A DNA stretch of 64,000 bases, taken from contig CM068583.1 in the NCBI GenBank assembly GCA_035048485.1, positions 46,815,790 to 46,879,789 of the forward strand. Reading direction: 5' to 3'. How positions within the stretch are numbered: position 1 is the stretch's first letter; each line of letters opens with the position of its first letter. The translations under genes and the position numbers were made by a program. The notes beneath the pieces are model-generated. The model had not been told where the DNA came from. It saw nothing but the letters and a program-made list of their open reading frames with translations, and made no database searches. This DNA comes from Pteria penguin. Lineage: Eukaryota; Mollusca; Bivalvia; Pterioida; Pteriidae. Below, piece by piece: positions 10,985 through 23,343 of this stretch.

Positions 10985-11326
10985 CAAATTCTGGCTCATA
11001 TATCAGTAACACTTCCTTCCATGAAAGATGAGTTGCCAAAGATGTAACAATACTTGTTAAGTAAGACAATCCATTTGAAGTGCTCCTTTCCTCTTTTTGT
11101 AGTTTTGGAAATGGTAATGTACACTTTTCGTACTCTTTTGAGAGCAATGGACAAGTTCTAGCGCTGTTGTCTACATATGTGGTATCATGCACTAATGTTA
11201 TATGATTGACATACACGATACTTTTTAATTGGTTCCTTAGAATTGAATAAAAAATTTGAAGATAGTTTGATTTCATATTTACTACAACGAGCATCTCTGT
11301 ATCTGATTCTGCATTAAATACGGCAA
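10985..11326 (-). CDS. Internal exon of an ANF_receptor-like ligand-binding domain (upstream exon)
   Basis: This open 342-nt exon on the minus strand has good splice signals: TTTCTGATTTGTAG before it (AG at 11328-11327) and a G|GTATGT donor at 10984. It is phase 1 at both ends. It encodes about 114 residues, including DTEMLVVVNMKSNYLQIFYS, and near the end LTSIVTSLATHLSWKEVLLI followed by YEPEF. The W-x-x-V-x-x-I-Y pattern after a helix is typical of the first lobe of receptor guanylyl cyclase and glutamate-receptor type ligand-binding domains. It joins in frame to the exon at 696-427 across a 10,288-nt intron that contains the hAT element and PLE scraps. The preceding exon must end in phase 1; I did not find it. 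Seen: splice sites, frame, phase. Family name is inference. Confidence 0.5.
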
Positions 11327-11394
11327 CTACAAATCAGAAAGGGAAAGCATGAAATAAATTTACAATGTTCATAGCAGTCATTTTGAACACTTTA

Positions 11395-12045
11395 TTGTCA
11401 TTTGTTAGATAAGAATATAATAAATAAAGAAATGGAATATTCGCTACACAAAAAAGGTAAAAATGACAATACAGGGCGAAGTCCGGTTGATCAAGACTAT
11501 ATTCTATCTAATCGGCTACCCCAGTATACTGTAATTCTAAAGTAAACGATATGATATATTCACATCAATACTTTTCAGGTAAAGCGTTTATCAATTTTAA
11601 GCAAAACGTCTATTAGAACCATGAAAATAACTATATTTACATTCCTTCACTAAGATAAACAAGGTCTATATGCCTAACAATATAAATCATTGAAATTGGT
11701 AAAATATTTAACTCGAAAAGTACTAAATTTCACAATGCTACAGATAACAAATATATTATGTACCCTTCTGTATTACACTTGGTAGGTATTGTACATCGAA
11801 AAAATGCCATATGACCTTGACGTCTACTACTGTTTTGGAATCAACCTGGAATATGGAAGTCGAATTTTCCAGGTGACCATTGTTGCATTTATCTGACAGT
11901 AAATCTACAAAAGAAATTAGTAGAAATATTAACTATATTCAATATGCGATATGTGATTTAGAAAAACACACAGAAGGAGGGAGGTGGTACAGAAATGGTA
12001 AGCGATATGACTTCACCCGAGAATTCACCTTAGGCAAAGTGAATA
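11395..12045. other. Unassigned AT-rich sequence
   Basis: No convincing exon or repeat, although the next upstream exon of the receptor gene on the minus strand could be here or farther right. Confidence 0.4.
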
Positions 12046-12400
12046 TTGTTCATACGTGCATATCTATGTATTTACTTCCTCGACTTGAAAGGTTATTGCA
12101 GGACTTTTGCGACTAGTGTTGCATGCAACCAAGGGGACGCTTACTCCCCCCGGGCACCTGGTCTCACCTCGATTTTATTGGGGTTGGCATTTGTCTGAAT
12201 ATGACATTTTACACGAGATTGTCCTTTTATTCTTTGGACTATGAGATATGGTTACCCTTCTGTACTTCTTCGGTTTTTACTTTTAGTAAAGTTCTAAATT
12301 TCACATATCAGAAAATGTTCGATATGGATACTGTGTATACATGTCTGCAATTCGTGTTCGAGATCTGATCGATATCTTTTCGATATATATCCGACATGTG
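12046..12400 (+). mobile_element. PLE-associated dispersed repeat (CCCGGGCACCTGGTCTCACC block)
   Basis: The stretch from GTATTTACTTCCTCGACTTG through TTGCATGCAACCAAGGG, CCCGGGCACCTGGTCTCACC and TTGGACTATGAGATATGGTT is repeated, diverged, at 41915-42190. A shorter version is at 26450. Related blocks with CTCCCCGGGCACCT follow the family C RT copy at 41085. I take it as 3' untranslated PLE sequence. Confidence 0.55.
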
Positions 12401-12424
12401 CCAAACACAGTAGTAACATTAACC

Positions 12425-12575
12425 AATAATACTCTGCCCGTCTGAAAGCGAGATAAGGTCCCAGATTGGTTGGATGATTAGTTGGTTGCAGTCGACGAGG
12501 TTCGGGGACTTATCCCAGAATAGAATAAAATTGTCATTGAGTCCCCGCCGTCCTGTTAATCAGAGTGAATAAAGC
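12425..12575 (-). mobile_element. PLE 3' UTR start, reversed fragment with decayed hairpin
   Basis: On the minus strand it contains CTGATTAACAGGACGGCGGG, then a CCCGAACCTCGTCGACTG block, and ends with TTTCAGACGGGCAGAG. This corresponds to the region just after the PLE-A/B stop codon. It lies back to back with the family B copy that begins near 12610. Confidence 0.6.
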
Positions 12576-12609
12576 TCTGTGTGTGTTTCTCTTTATCTTC
12601 ACGCTATTG

Positions 12610-14035
12610 TTATTTCATTAATACTTATGTCTTCGTACCTGCTGACAAAGCAGCTAATAGTATTATCATTGTTTGTAAAATATACTATATTTCAGTTCTT
12701 AAAATTGAATTTAACTCGTTTGATAAATTTTTAGGCAAATAACTTAACTTAATACTTTTGATTTTTCGACACGATATACATCTCTACCTCATGATTTAAT
12801 CGAAACCAAATTGTTGTCTCTCACACGCTGGTGTTTCAACACAGTGTCTAAATCATACCTATGTACTTCAGTTACATATGGATTTTTTTTCTAACGAACA
12901 ATATGATAATAATGCATACTGGATTTGTACTGAGATGTGTAATGCCATCACATTTTTGATGGATAATATTTATGTATAATTTAATGGCAAGGCTTATCAA
13001 CAAATTATTGGGATTCCTATGGGTATTAACTGCGCGCCCCTTATGGCAGATTTATTTTTATATTGTTATGAAAGAGACTTTATGCATTCTATTCAAACCT
13101 CTAAACGTTTCGACCTTATTGATAAGTTCAATGACATCTCTAGTTATCTCGATGATATTTTAGTTATTGATAACCCTGAGTTTGAAAACTATATTAATGA
13201 CATTTATCCATCTGAACTTCAATTAAAACAAAGCTAATACTTCCGACCAGGAAACACCTTTTTTGGACTTAAATATTATAATTGTTAACAACAATATTCA
13301 TACAAACATATATGATAAACGTGACTACTTTGGATTTTCTATTCTAACTTGTGATGTCCCCAAACTCCCATCATATGGTATATATATTAGTCAATTGGTT
13401 CGGTTTGCTAGCGCCTTCGACATCGACAGTTTGGCCCCGAGATCATCGCTAAGACCATAGTTCTTGTATTGGGTCCCTCTACAACCCAATGAAGACTTTT
13501 GCTTGAACGTTGCATGCTGACTAACAGGGCGGTAGGGACTATATGACGGGCCTTGTCCAACCTTTTCAGAACAGACAAGGTCCTGATCCTCGCCCCCTCT
13601 GACTGTCGATAATCCTATAGATTAAGGATCTGAGCTCGGCTTACAGACGGGCAGAGCACGGTTTATTTATGTTGATGTCGCCTCACATATGTTTTTGATA
13701 GCAACATATTATAAACTTTTCTTATGTAATAAAATTTTATGACTTTTCTTCTTGAAAAACCTTTTTAAATGTGTATCCTGTGATTATGCTGCTTTTGCAG
13801 TGAGTGGGAAGGTGGGCGCCCGTAAAGCGGTTAACCACACCAACTGAATGATGTTTGTTACTTCAATTGACCGTCCTAAGTCGGTATCGTAACCGCAACA
13901 CAATCGAATATTTGTGTAATGTCTTTTTTCAGTGCATATTCTACTATTATCATGTTTTGTGTGCATGTCCTTGGTGATTTTTGTCATACAGCTTTGTCAG
14001 TTGTCTTCACTTTTCTCTTTCATTTCTATAGTGAC
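12610..14035 (+). mobile_element. PLE family B, internally deleted copy
   Basis: Order of pieces: VPADKAANSIIIV (RT1-like block, ~12640), a deletion, FDFSTRYTSLPHDL (motif A, ~12755), IPMGINCAPLMADLFLY (motif B, ~13012), SYLDDILVIDNPEF (motif C, ~13140), then DVPKLPSYGIYISQLVRF (~13355). Several frame changes and stops interrupt it. The ORF tail and diverged hairpin (13517-13610) follow, then a 3' UTR ending GTCCTTGGTGATTTTTGTCA and CAGCTTTGTCAG. No GIY-YIG domain follows the RT. This copy retains a Ser codon (KANTSDQ-like context) where both family A copies have an in-frame TGA. Confidence 0.8.
13517..13610 (+). ncRNA. PLE stop-codon hairpin, family B version
   Basis: The inner helix GGGCCTTGTC with GACAAGGTCC pairs over all ten positions here. 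In family A the same helix has a U-U mismatch. The outer helix is decayed (CTGTCGAT in place of CTGTTAGT). Confidence 0.5.
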
Positions 14036-15635
14036 GACATCTGCCTGATGCAATAAACAGAAAATTAGACCTAGGTATCGATTCCAACAAAACACTGAAG
14101 AATTTTTTCCGTTCGAAGTTTGCCGAGACATGGAATCTTAGTGTATATGTCATTTTGTTTATCATAAATGCTTGTGTCTATATTGTTTTCAGTAATTTAA
14201 AAGTTGTTTCCAATGGATTTAAGTACCGGCTGTTGGTAGCCAGCAGGAGAATCTTACACTCCCCGGACACCCGATCTCTCCCTACTTTGCGGGTTCACTT
14301 GTTCTATGAGGGATATTTGTTGAATGACCTTGACCTTGTAGAAATAACATAGAGTTTCCATTGTCCTTTAGTATCTATACCAAGAAACATAATTTGTGAA
14401 ACATGATAAAATTCTAATCAACGGCTTAAGATATATGGATGGACAGACAAGACAATATAATGACTATATGTTTCCCAAAAAGTATTTAGAAAAGCATAAA
14501 ACATGTCAACAGTAACGGGATGTCGTTAGTGACCATCGGAATACAAAAATGATGTATAATTCACCGTTAGATAATTGCCGATAAATTGCATATAAATATT
14601 GTCCATCTGGAAGAAGAGCTCATTACATAACTCTTGAATCGGGGTTAAAGAAACCAAAAATATACAAAGAATTTTGGAAAATGTCATAGAACTTATTCAG
14701 ATCTTTTCTCAGTCTGGAGGAATACAAGTTCGAAAATCAAATGTAGAGATTTGACTACCTTGAACATTTTGTAAATGAAGTTTCTCTATGACTGTCCGAA
14801 TGACCTTTTTACCAAAAGTAATTTATTTTACTAGTATACCATTTATCTTTATATGTATTCGACATTAGAACTTGTTGTATTCTCAAAAGTCCTTTAATCT
14901 TTAACTTTGATTTTTAAAGAGAGTGATGGACAACAACTGTCATAATGTCTTTGAAGTATCCATAATAGCATGTTATCAAATGATATCAACAGTACCAAAG
15001 CTCCGTGAATCAACGGGGAGTATCTAACATAGTACACGCTTGATCTATCACAAATAATTGAACTTAATAATTCATAAGTTTTTATTTTTCATCTGTGGTA
15101 TGCAGTCATTGATTCTCAGAGGTCAGCCAGGCGTAAGGGAAATTAATCGTACGACAGAAACCATATTTACCATGGCGCAGTGTTTTAGCTAGCTTATTGA
15201 TAATTTTTGTGTTGTACTAATTTTCAGCGTAGAGTAAATATATGGATATAAACGACTTACTCTCAATTTCTTTTCATTGTTAAAATCAAACCTAGCCGTA
15301 ACAAAGTATCTTAATTACTGTATCTTAAATATCGGCGGAAAATTCATAGGTCATTTCAAGGGTACCGACAATCCTGAGATTAGACGTTCTTGGTACCGTT
15401 TGATATAAAACTGATAAATTCACACCTGCTAACATACCTTTTCCTTCTCATCAAAATCAGTTTAGATCACACGGCGAATATCCCGATAGCAGATCAAAGT
15501 GTACAATAGACCATAAAAACTGGATATGTAACACAAATCCCCCAAAATAAGTAAATAAAATAATAATGAATAAATATATAAAGAATAAAATAAAATAAAA
15601 TAAATGAATATATAACAAAAACCAGCTGGAAATCT
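14036..15635. other. Mostly unassigned; contains one PLE-associated block
   Basis: At 14228-14320 is GTTGGTAGCCAGCAGGAGAA, then TCCCCGGACACCCGATCTCT, a diverged copy of the block that follows the family C RT at 41085. Nothing else recognised. Confidence 0.45.
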
Positions 15636-15639
15636 TGAC

Positions 15640-15745
15640 CATATATTTCCTTAGTTCAGTGGATGAGATGCTCGACTCGTGACCGAGAGGGTTAGTACAA
15701 CTGATGCACTGACCTATAAGTATTATGTGTAACGGCATACGCATC
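15640..15745 (+). mobile_element. Decayed tRNA-like SINE head
   Basis: TTAGTTCAGTGGATGAGATG followed by CTCGACTCGTGACCGAGAGG resembles the A-box and anticodon region of tRNA-derived SINE heads. The B box is decayed (GGTTAGTACAA). Confidence 0.35.
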
Positions 15746-16434
15746 CAACTATATGATATTTTCCGATTCGATTTACTTCAACAATAAAAACAAGAGAATC
15801 TTTATATGTTTTCATTAAATCTGCTGGGATACCGCTTTTTAACCTACTTGTACTCAAACGACAAGATGTATTAATATCGTTGTTGGTATCCACAAAACTT
15901 CAGTAAAGGAAGAGGTTTGATCACGCATTGCCACACTAAAGTTAAAACATAAACGAAAATGATTTATTAATGTTTCGAAATTATGTTCTGATTTCTAATG
16001 ATAGTTATTAATGATGTAATACCAATTTTATCTAAATCGTAATTGATGTTTGTACAAATTTCTTTTTCTCAGATAGTCTCAACATGTTGATACTTAAGAT
16101 AAATCAGATTTAAAGTTAGTGTGCTAATGAACAACATATCTCTATAAATCATTGATTTTAATGGTGCATTACATCAGGTAATAACAACACCATTAGGTTA
16201 TAACATACTATGAGAATTAAGCAACACTTCCGGATTGGGAAATGTTTGTTGAAAATTCTCAAATTATCGCTTCATTTTGTCAATATGGAAAGAAAAAATT
16301 CTTGATGTTTCAAGGTAATGATGACATCTTAGATGTTATAAACTCCTACAAATAATATATTCGTTTATGGTGTAATCAATTTAGCAAATAAAAATCCTCT
16401 GAATTTCATATTGTCTTCGTAGTACAGATTATTA

Positions 16435-16640
16435 ATGCTATATTGCCTACTGTGACGTCATATTTTTGTACTGTTATTCATAATGTGTTTTAGCAACAGT
16501 CATAAAACTGATAGTTATGTAATACGATAGATTAGTCAGTTAATGTCATAATGCTGACTGTGACATCATATTTTTGTACTGTAATTTCCAATGTGTGTTA
16601 ACAACAGTCATAGAATTGATCATTTCACGGTTCGTAAAAG
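16435..16640. repeat. Two-copy tandem repeat (~105 bp unit)
   Basis: GACGTCATATTTTTGTACTG at 16453 recurs as GACATCATATTTTTGTACTG at 16561. Each is followed by a GTGT/GTTTTAGCAACAGTCATA block. No coding frame. Confidence 0.7.
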
Positions 16641-17249
16641 CAAGCGACATTAAGATTGTTTTCAACTGACATCAAATGTCATCATAAACAAACAAGTTAT
16701 TTGTCAGATGTATTTGTAACCTCTAATGAAATTATCACAATGCTTAACACAGGCAGAGACATTTTTGTCATTGTCGACTTTGTCAACCGGTTCGATTTCT
16801 TTAATGTTGACGTTAGTATGTTGTTTTTAGGCCCTAACTTGCATATAAAATAACAGAACTGGGGTTACAAGTTTATGTTTTTGCAGGGTGGGGTGAGGGG
16901 GAAATACAACCGTAACAATAAAATTTTGTAATTCAAAATGGAAGAGAGAGGACAATTATTTATATAAATTGATAATATCCGTTTCATATTATGTCTTACA
17001 TTTAACCCAAGTCGAATCGAATTCACCGCATCTCGAAAACCCTTCAATGTTTGTCAGCTGGGGATCTTCTAATGATCAATACAAATCTAAAGATCAAATA
17101 AACAATAGTGCAAGCTGTATAAGAAAATTATATATAAAAAAGCTTGTACAACAATGTACGCACCAAGTTTATATAAGTAAAATGCGAAAGTAACTGGTGT
17201 CACGTGACTATGGCACTAACTACAATGTACCATAGTGGACGTTCATAGA

Positions 17250-17345
17250 CCCCTGAAATTCAGAGCTGATACCAAGTGCCCGGTAGGAGTGAGCGTCTCC
17301 TGTTTGGCTGGCAACACCCGCCGTGAATGCCCTTTTCTGTAGACG
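17250..17345 (-). mobile_element. PLE-associated block, reversed
   Basis: On the minus strand it reads GTGTTGCCAGCCAAACAGGA, then GACGCTCACTCCTACCGGGC, matching the GTTGCTAGCAAGCAGGAGAT/GCTCACTCTCCCCGGGCACC block at 41090. Confidence 0.5.
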
Positions 17346-18550
17346 AAACAAATACAATTCAGCACTATATATAAACATCATTATCATTCTAACATTGTGT
17401 ACTCTGGTGAGTAAAAACTAAAGTCCAGGTAAATAACACATGTGTTTTCATCTACAATTATACCTGGTATTTCACTATATATGAGAGTTTGTAAATTCTC
17501 CATCTGGCTAGATATCCATAAATCATTACTTATCCATTCAGTAACATTTTAATGCATGTATGAAACCCCAAAGTGAATATCATAATACTACATGAAACAT
17601 AAAAGATTAAATTGAATAGCGTGTTCATAGGCAAACTGTTAGCTTTATACACTTTCTTTTACAAAGTTAGAAACCAATTATTGGTTTGGTTATTTCATCG
17701 ATTATTGTTCTGGAAACATTAGACCTATGAACGCTCGAGTGTCAAATTTGAACAAATTTAATGGAATTAATCATAAATGACAAAAAATTCACAGAAAAGT
17801 TATTTGTTTTTATCCAATTGTTTCGAATGTTCGACCACGAAGACAAACTTTTAACAACTATATGCATAAAGTAATGATAAACTTACTAATAATGAGAAAT
17901 ACATTCATCATATATACAGGAACGCCAAATTGAAAGTAAGTCGAAATGTCAAACTGGTACCAAGGCAATTCATATTCCTCACAGTGTTATCATGATTTTA
18001 AATTCTTAGCGAACATTTCAACATAAAGATATCTGCTACCGACACAGCATTTATTGCCGTTTTAACGAATATTTAAAACAAGGGAAAATATATATCTACA
18101 CTGAACTTTGCCGATGAAAGATTATTGTACGACATGTCTAAAGACATGTTTTTAATGCGCCCAACAGTAAGTGGGACATCATCTTGTTCTAGTTAACATC
18201 AAACGCTTGTTATTGCATCAACACTTGTTTGAATTTTATGATAAATATATATCTAATGTATATCATACATACAGGAGAAAATACATGCCATGCACAATAC
18301 ACAGCATCATGGCTTATTTCTTGAAATCATGGAATATATTGAGCAAATATACAGGTCGATGCCATTCTCCCACTGGCATTTCCTTATACTAGTTATACCC
18401 TCCGTGTCTTAAATATTCACTGACTATTTTGCTATTATCGAGTTAAAAGTTCGGAAAACAAACTCATAATCATTTTCTCTAATTTTATGTCCAAATATTG
18501 AAAATTCATGAGGTTCAATCATGTCACAACATAGCTGGAGATTCCAGCCG
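17346..18550. other. Unassigned AT-rich sequence
   Basis: No exon, RNA or repeat recognised. Confidence 0.5.
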
Positions 18551-18559
18551 TTTGCCTTG

Positions 18560-18800
18560 TTCCTGTCTCCCCCTTTATATCTCTGCATCCGTCTCTTCCC
18601 CTTATATTTGTGATACTGAAAATGTATTTCATAATTACAATATTTGTGTCTATATCTTTATGAAATCTCAAACTGCGTTACCTATTGATTTTTTTTAATT
18701 TGTATATAAAGAGTTATGAATAATTTTTTAAATGTGTGTACTTTGATTGAAGTGCTTTTGAGGAGAGAGATTAGATGGACACCAAAACCTGTACACATGA
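18560..18800 (+). mobile_element. Weak PLE 3' UTR remnant
   Basis: The order ATGAAATCTCAAACTGCGTT, ATTTTTTAAATGTGTGTACT, TTGATTGAAGTGCTTTTG parallels the family A 3' UTR (ACCTCTCAATATGCGATACC, ATTTTTAAATGTACGTCTTT, TTGATTGTTCTGCTGTT). Strongly diverged. Confidence 0.35.
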
Positions 18801-18964
18801 AGTACTTGTTGATTTTTAACAAAGGAATCATATAGTAATACAATATTCTTTAAAATCCACCATAAGGGAAGTCGATAGCATATAATACGATTTTCGGCTA
18901 CTTGGCCTTTATCTAGTTGTTGACGGAAAATTACAATATTTTATGTATGATTCATGCTTGCTTT

Positions 18965-19142
18965 TATAAGCGTTAATCATATATAACAAATTAAAATAGT
19001 ATGGCATTACCATAAATAGTGTAATTTAGCTTAAAGTAAGATTCCGCGAATTAACGTTAATCATATAACAAAGTACAAAAGTATGGCATTACAATAAATA
19101 GTGTGAGTAAGCTTCAAGTAAGATTCCGCGAATTAACGTTAA
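18965..19142. repeat. Two-copy tandem repeat (~85 bp unit)
   Basis: GCGTTAATCATATATAACAA ... AAGATTCCGCGAATTAAC occurs twice, head to tail, with small differences. Confidence 0.8.
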
Positions 19143-20700
19143 AATGCATATGCGTGCTTAGTGATACAAAATATAAATTGATATTATATTCATACTGAGA
19201 TGGAGTCTCCTATGTTTATGAATTACTCATGTTATAATAAACTAGTTCTGTCATTAATTTCATTATCATATCCAATCTATAATATTTTCTATGGATTTTA
19301 TAGAAATGCCAGAAAACTTATAAAATCAGACTCAAATCAGATCAATTAATACTTACGCAGTGTTAAAGTCCTACTTGCCCCATGGTTCTGGTTATGCATA
19401 GAATTTATTAAATCCAATAAAAAAAGAACTAATATTGATGATACTAAAATCATTCTTAGTTCGATTTAAAAAAAAGTCTGGAATTCACAGAACGGTTTTA
19501 GTTTTCCACAACACTTTGTAATACGACAACGAGAGAGCATGTGATATAGCACTCCAATAGCTCTGATATGTCCTTTAGTGGGATGAAACAAATGTAACAC
19601 CATAGATCGATGAAGCATATTTATATAGACTTCAGTGGGAATCATGTAGTGAATGTTATCATTGCTTTACATATAATGTAAAAGTATGGTTCGGAATTAG
19701 TATCCATTCTTGTATGTACAATACTTATTTTAGTGTGATGGCAAGAAAATAACATGAAGTTCTAATGTAAATGCGATGCTGAGTACATTAAAACTCGTTA
19801 GTAAGCAATTAAGAACATAATTGAAATAGATGACTTATTGTTGTCACTTACAGATAAATATTTACTTCGGACGCGGTTGCGTAGATAAATGAATTGACAT
19901 ATGATACCAACAGCACATAACAGACACAGTATTCTTCTAAAATTATGTAAATCAATATCTGAATCGATAGCAATTATTGTATCAATTATATACTTAAACT
20001 AAAAACTAGTTCAAGAATAGACAAAACCGTTCTTGTATAAGACAAATAGTGTATTATTTCTCAAACCCAGAGACTGGAACATGGAACAGAATATGCATCT
20101 AAAATGTATTTATAGGGATGCAAAACAGTAACCCAAGTAAAAGCTGAGATACTGATCCGATTTCCATAACCCAAAGTCCAAAGCAGTATCAGTAAACCTA
20201 CTGACATGTTACAGAGCATTATCATACGAGAAAAGTAATGTCAGAAATGTTAAATGTGATACCTGAGGAATGTAATCATAACAATTTCCTCCAATACCAT
20301 TGGTTTCTTTATAATAAGCGCTTTACATTGTGAGTTGTCTCCGTAGATCAACCAGGTAGTGTGTATCTTTACTTTCAATACAAAAACATTGAACGAGATG
20401 ATGATGTTAATATATAGGTGTCTATATAAAGTTAATTTTCATTTTCTTTAATTCTTGAAATAATAATAATCTAAGTATGAAGCACGATAAACTGGACTGT
20501 AAAATACATTTGACGTGAATGTACTTCCGGATAATCCATGCTTTGGATATATTTTTCTCCTACAATATTAGATTCCAAATACGATCGACACAGAAGTAGT
20601 TCAAAATATATTGAAAGCTAATGATGTGTATTTGCAGTTAAGGTCATACCAGTATGGGATATATATACATTGAAATAGAATAAAATGAGATATCTTGATG
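19143..20700. other. Unassigned AT-rich sequence
   Basis: No exon, RNA or repeat recognised. Confidence 0.5.
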
Positions 20701-20740
20701 GAATATGCTTTGAATTTCCACAGTTTCGGTACTAGGCATC

Positions 20741-21174
20741 ATTGGAGAGACATCACTGACAACATAATTACATCACTGAGAGACATCACTGACAACATAA
20801 TTACATCATTGGAGAGACATCCCAGACAACATAATTACATTACTGAGAGACATCCCAGACAACATAATTACATCACTGGAGAGACATCACTGTCAACATA
20901 ATTACATCACTGAGAGACATCACTGACAACATAATTACATCACTGGAGAGACATCCCAGACAACATAATTACATTTCTGAGAGACATCAGTGACAACATA
21001 AATACATCATTGGAGAGACATCCCAGACAACATAATTAAATCACTGGAAAGACATCCCAGACAACATAATTACATCACTGGAGAGACATCCCAGACAACA
21101 TAGGAACATCACTGGAGAGACATCCCAGACAACATAATAACATCACTGGAGAGACATCCCAGACAACATAAGAA
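20741..21174. repeat. 33/34-bp minisatellite, about 13 copies
   Basis: The unit reads GGAGAGACATCACTGACAAC then ATAATTACATCACT. Two variants alternate, one with ATCACTGACAACA and one with ATCCCAGACAACA. Array order suggests repeat-block conversion. Open frames across it are artefacts of repetition. Confidence 0.9.
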
Positions 21175-21460
21175 CATTGCACCAATGTTGGACCACGGTT
21201 TTCAGTTACATTGGGCAAATGTTGGCAAACAGATTGGCCCAACGTAAGTTTCATTATCGGCCCAACGTTATCAGTATATTTATGCAACATTTGAATCATT
21301 TCTTTGCAGGCAATGGGCCAAAATTTAGCCAGTTCTTACTTTACTTATTTGTATGGTTGGTCCAGTATTGGCAAATTGTATTGGTTCAACGTAGCTCTGT
21401 TCATTGCCCTAACGTAAATGCCAACATGTTGGCCTAACATTGGACCAATCTACCTAGTGT
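21175..21460. repeat. Degenerate (TTGG..CAACGT)-type interspersed palindromic repeat
   Basis: Short motifs CAATGTTGG, TTGGCCCAACGT, TCGGCCCAACGTT, TTGGTTCAACGT, GCCCTAACGT and GTTGGCCTAACATTGG recur at irregular 20-45 bp spacing, immediately after the minisatellite. Each core is near-palindromic (CCAACGTTGG-like). Confidence 0.6.
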
Positions 21461-23343
21461 ATAAGCAAAATAGGATCAGCACTTGATCAACTTTGTCATC
21501 AGTGTTCCGACAAAATTTTAGCATTAGATCAATTGTGTACATCGCAGATGAGACATTGGGCATAATTAGGTGAATATAAATTTCCTCACAGATCATATTT
21601 GAACTGTTCATCAAATGTCCATATCACATTTTATATTTCCCTGTAATATAGCATCACCATGTAGACTTATGTCATAAGCAGTATTCCTTTTCATTCAATA
21701 TAAGATGTTTGGGTACACTTCATGGTGTGGGTGTTTGATAGAGAACAATAAAACCTCCTATCAATACTCACATTTGTAGCTATTCATAATGTGAAAATTG
21801 TAAAGCTTGGCAATTTCTTAAACGAAACACTTCCATCCATGATGAATTCATCTAAAGTGGGACCTGTTTTATCATCATGATGATTATCTTACCACACATC
21901 AAATTTTGATTTTCATCCCTTACATTCAGATAAAAAAGAAAGTAATAAGACGGTCTGGACATCGTCATCAGTTTCCCACAAAGTGGGTAACCATTTAATA
22001 AAACGACCTTAGATCTTACTTTTTATTTAACATAGTTTAAATTAACCAATCACCATTTGATAACAATGCATTGATAAAGGAGGTAATGATTTATTTATGA
22101 ATAAATGTACGTTTACGTTACCGTTAAAAATAATTTAATCAACATCGAAAAACATTCATTAAATATGTGAAAAAAGCAAAATTTGATTGAGCAATAACAA
22201 AAATCGGTGTCTAATAAAATAGTGTTCATCTTATTTCATTACCAATGCTAAGGCAATAATAAACAGCATATTACATGTGTATGTCTGTAAAATCTTTAAT
22301 TTGAGATTTGAAATATGCTTTGATAGTCAAGAAATGGTCCACGAACAGAAGATTCCTGTTAAGGCATCACCTACCTGTGTCAACGAAGTAGTACACACCA
22401 CAATTGATATCATTATGACAGTTTTCATAAAAAGTAACGATTTACATTGCCCCGAGACTTTAAAAAAATGACATTATATCAATATCGTTACTTTTTCAGT
22501 TTCACTCCCATTAATTGATTTAATATATAGAGTACAGACCAATATATATGAAAATAACCATACGAAACAGGATCACAAGTTTCCTGTTTAGATGTATTGA
22601 GAATGCCTGTTTTCGTCCTAAGTGAAACAGATTTCTGAAGTTTCTAATCTTGACAGGTCCTAAGCTAATAATAGTCCCACAAATACTCTGTCAGGTGCAA
22701 AAGGAGTGATAATGGAACACCCTTGGTTTGATTTCATACTTTGAACCAATGCAGACTAACAACATGTATATTTACAGAGTTTTTTAGGTTGTGTAACATC
22801 CATTATGTATAAACTAGCCCAATTTCACTGTATTTCTTCCATAATTTACAAGCAGATTAAAGTGATGTTGTTCTTGCAACCTAATATTGCCCCTGATAAA
22901 GGACTTTTCTGGTCGTAGTATTTAGCAAGGTAGATTATGACACAAATTAAAATTATAATGCATACGTTGTGATAAAGATTCAAACACCAAACATGAAAGA
23001 CTTATGTCAGCATTTTTCCAGAGATACTGAATTTTGAATATAATTTCTGCTACAGACATCATTTATGGTCATTGTTATTACCATTTCAATTTGAATTTTT
23101 TTCCCAGAACTTAAATTAATTCTAGCAAAACATTGAATAAAAGGAGACATTAAAATTTATATAGAATTAATCTGTTATACATGTATAGATTTGTTGGCAG
23201 TGCATTTAGAATATATAAAAATGACAGCAAATTTTCAAATGCACATAAATGTTTGGGAGGACTGTACAATTTAACTGGTATTCTGATTCATCATTATCCA
23301 ATAAATTAAAGAATTAAACTAACTGGAATCACTCATTTTGAAC
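21461..23343. other. Unassigned AT-rich sequence
   Basis: The only feature noted is CCCCTGATAAAGGACTTTTC at 22891-22910 followed by TGGTCGTAG, loosely like the PLE terminal motif discussed in the findings. No exon recognised. Confidence 0.45.

Noticed and set aside
12966..13240. Retroviral or LTR-retrotransposon polymerase
   Set aside because: The RT motifs (PMGxNCAP, YLDDILVID) and the GIY-YIG partners in related copies identify Penelope-like elements; no gag, protease, integrase or true LTR was seen.
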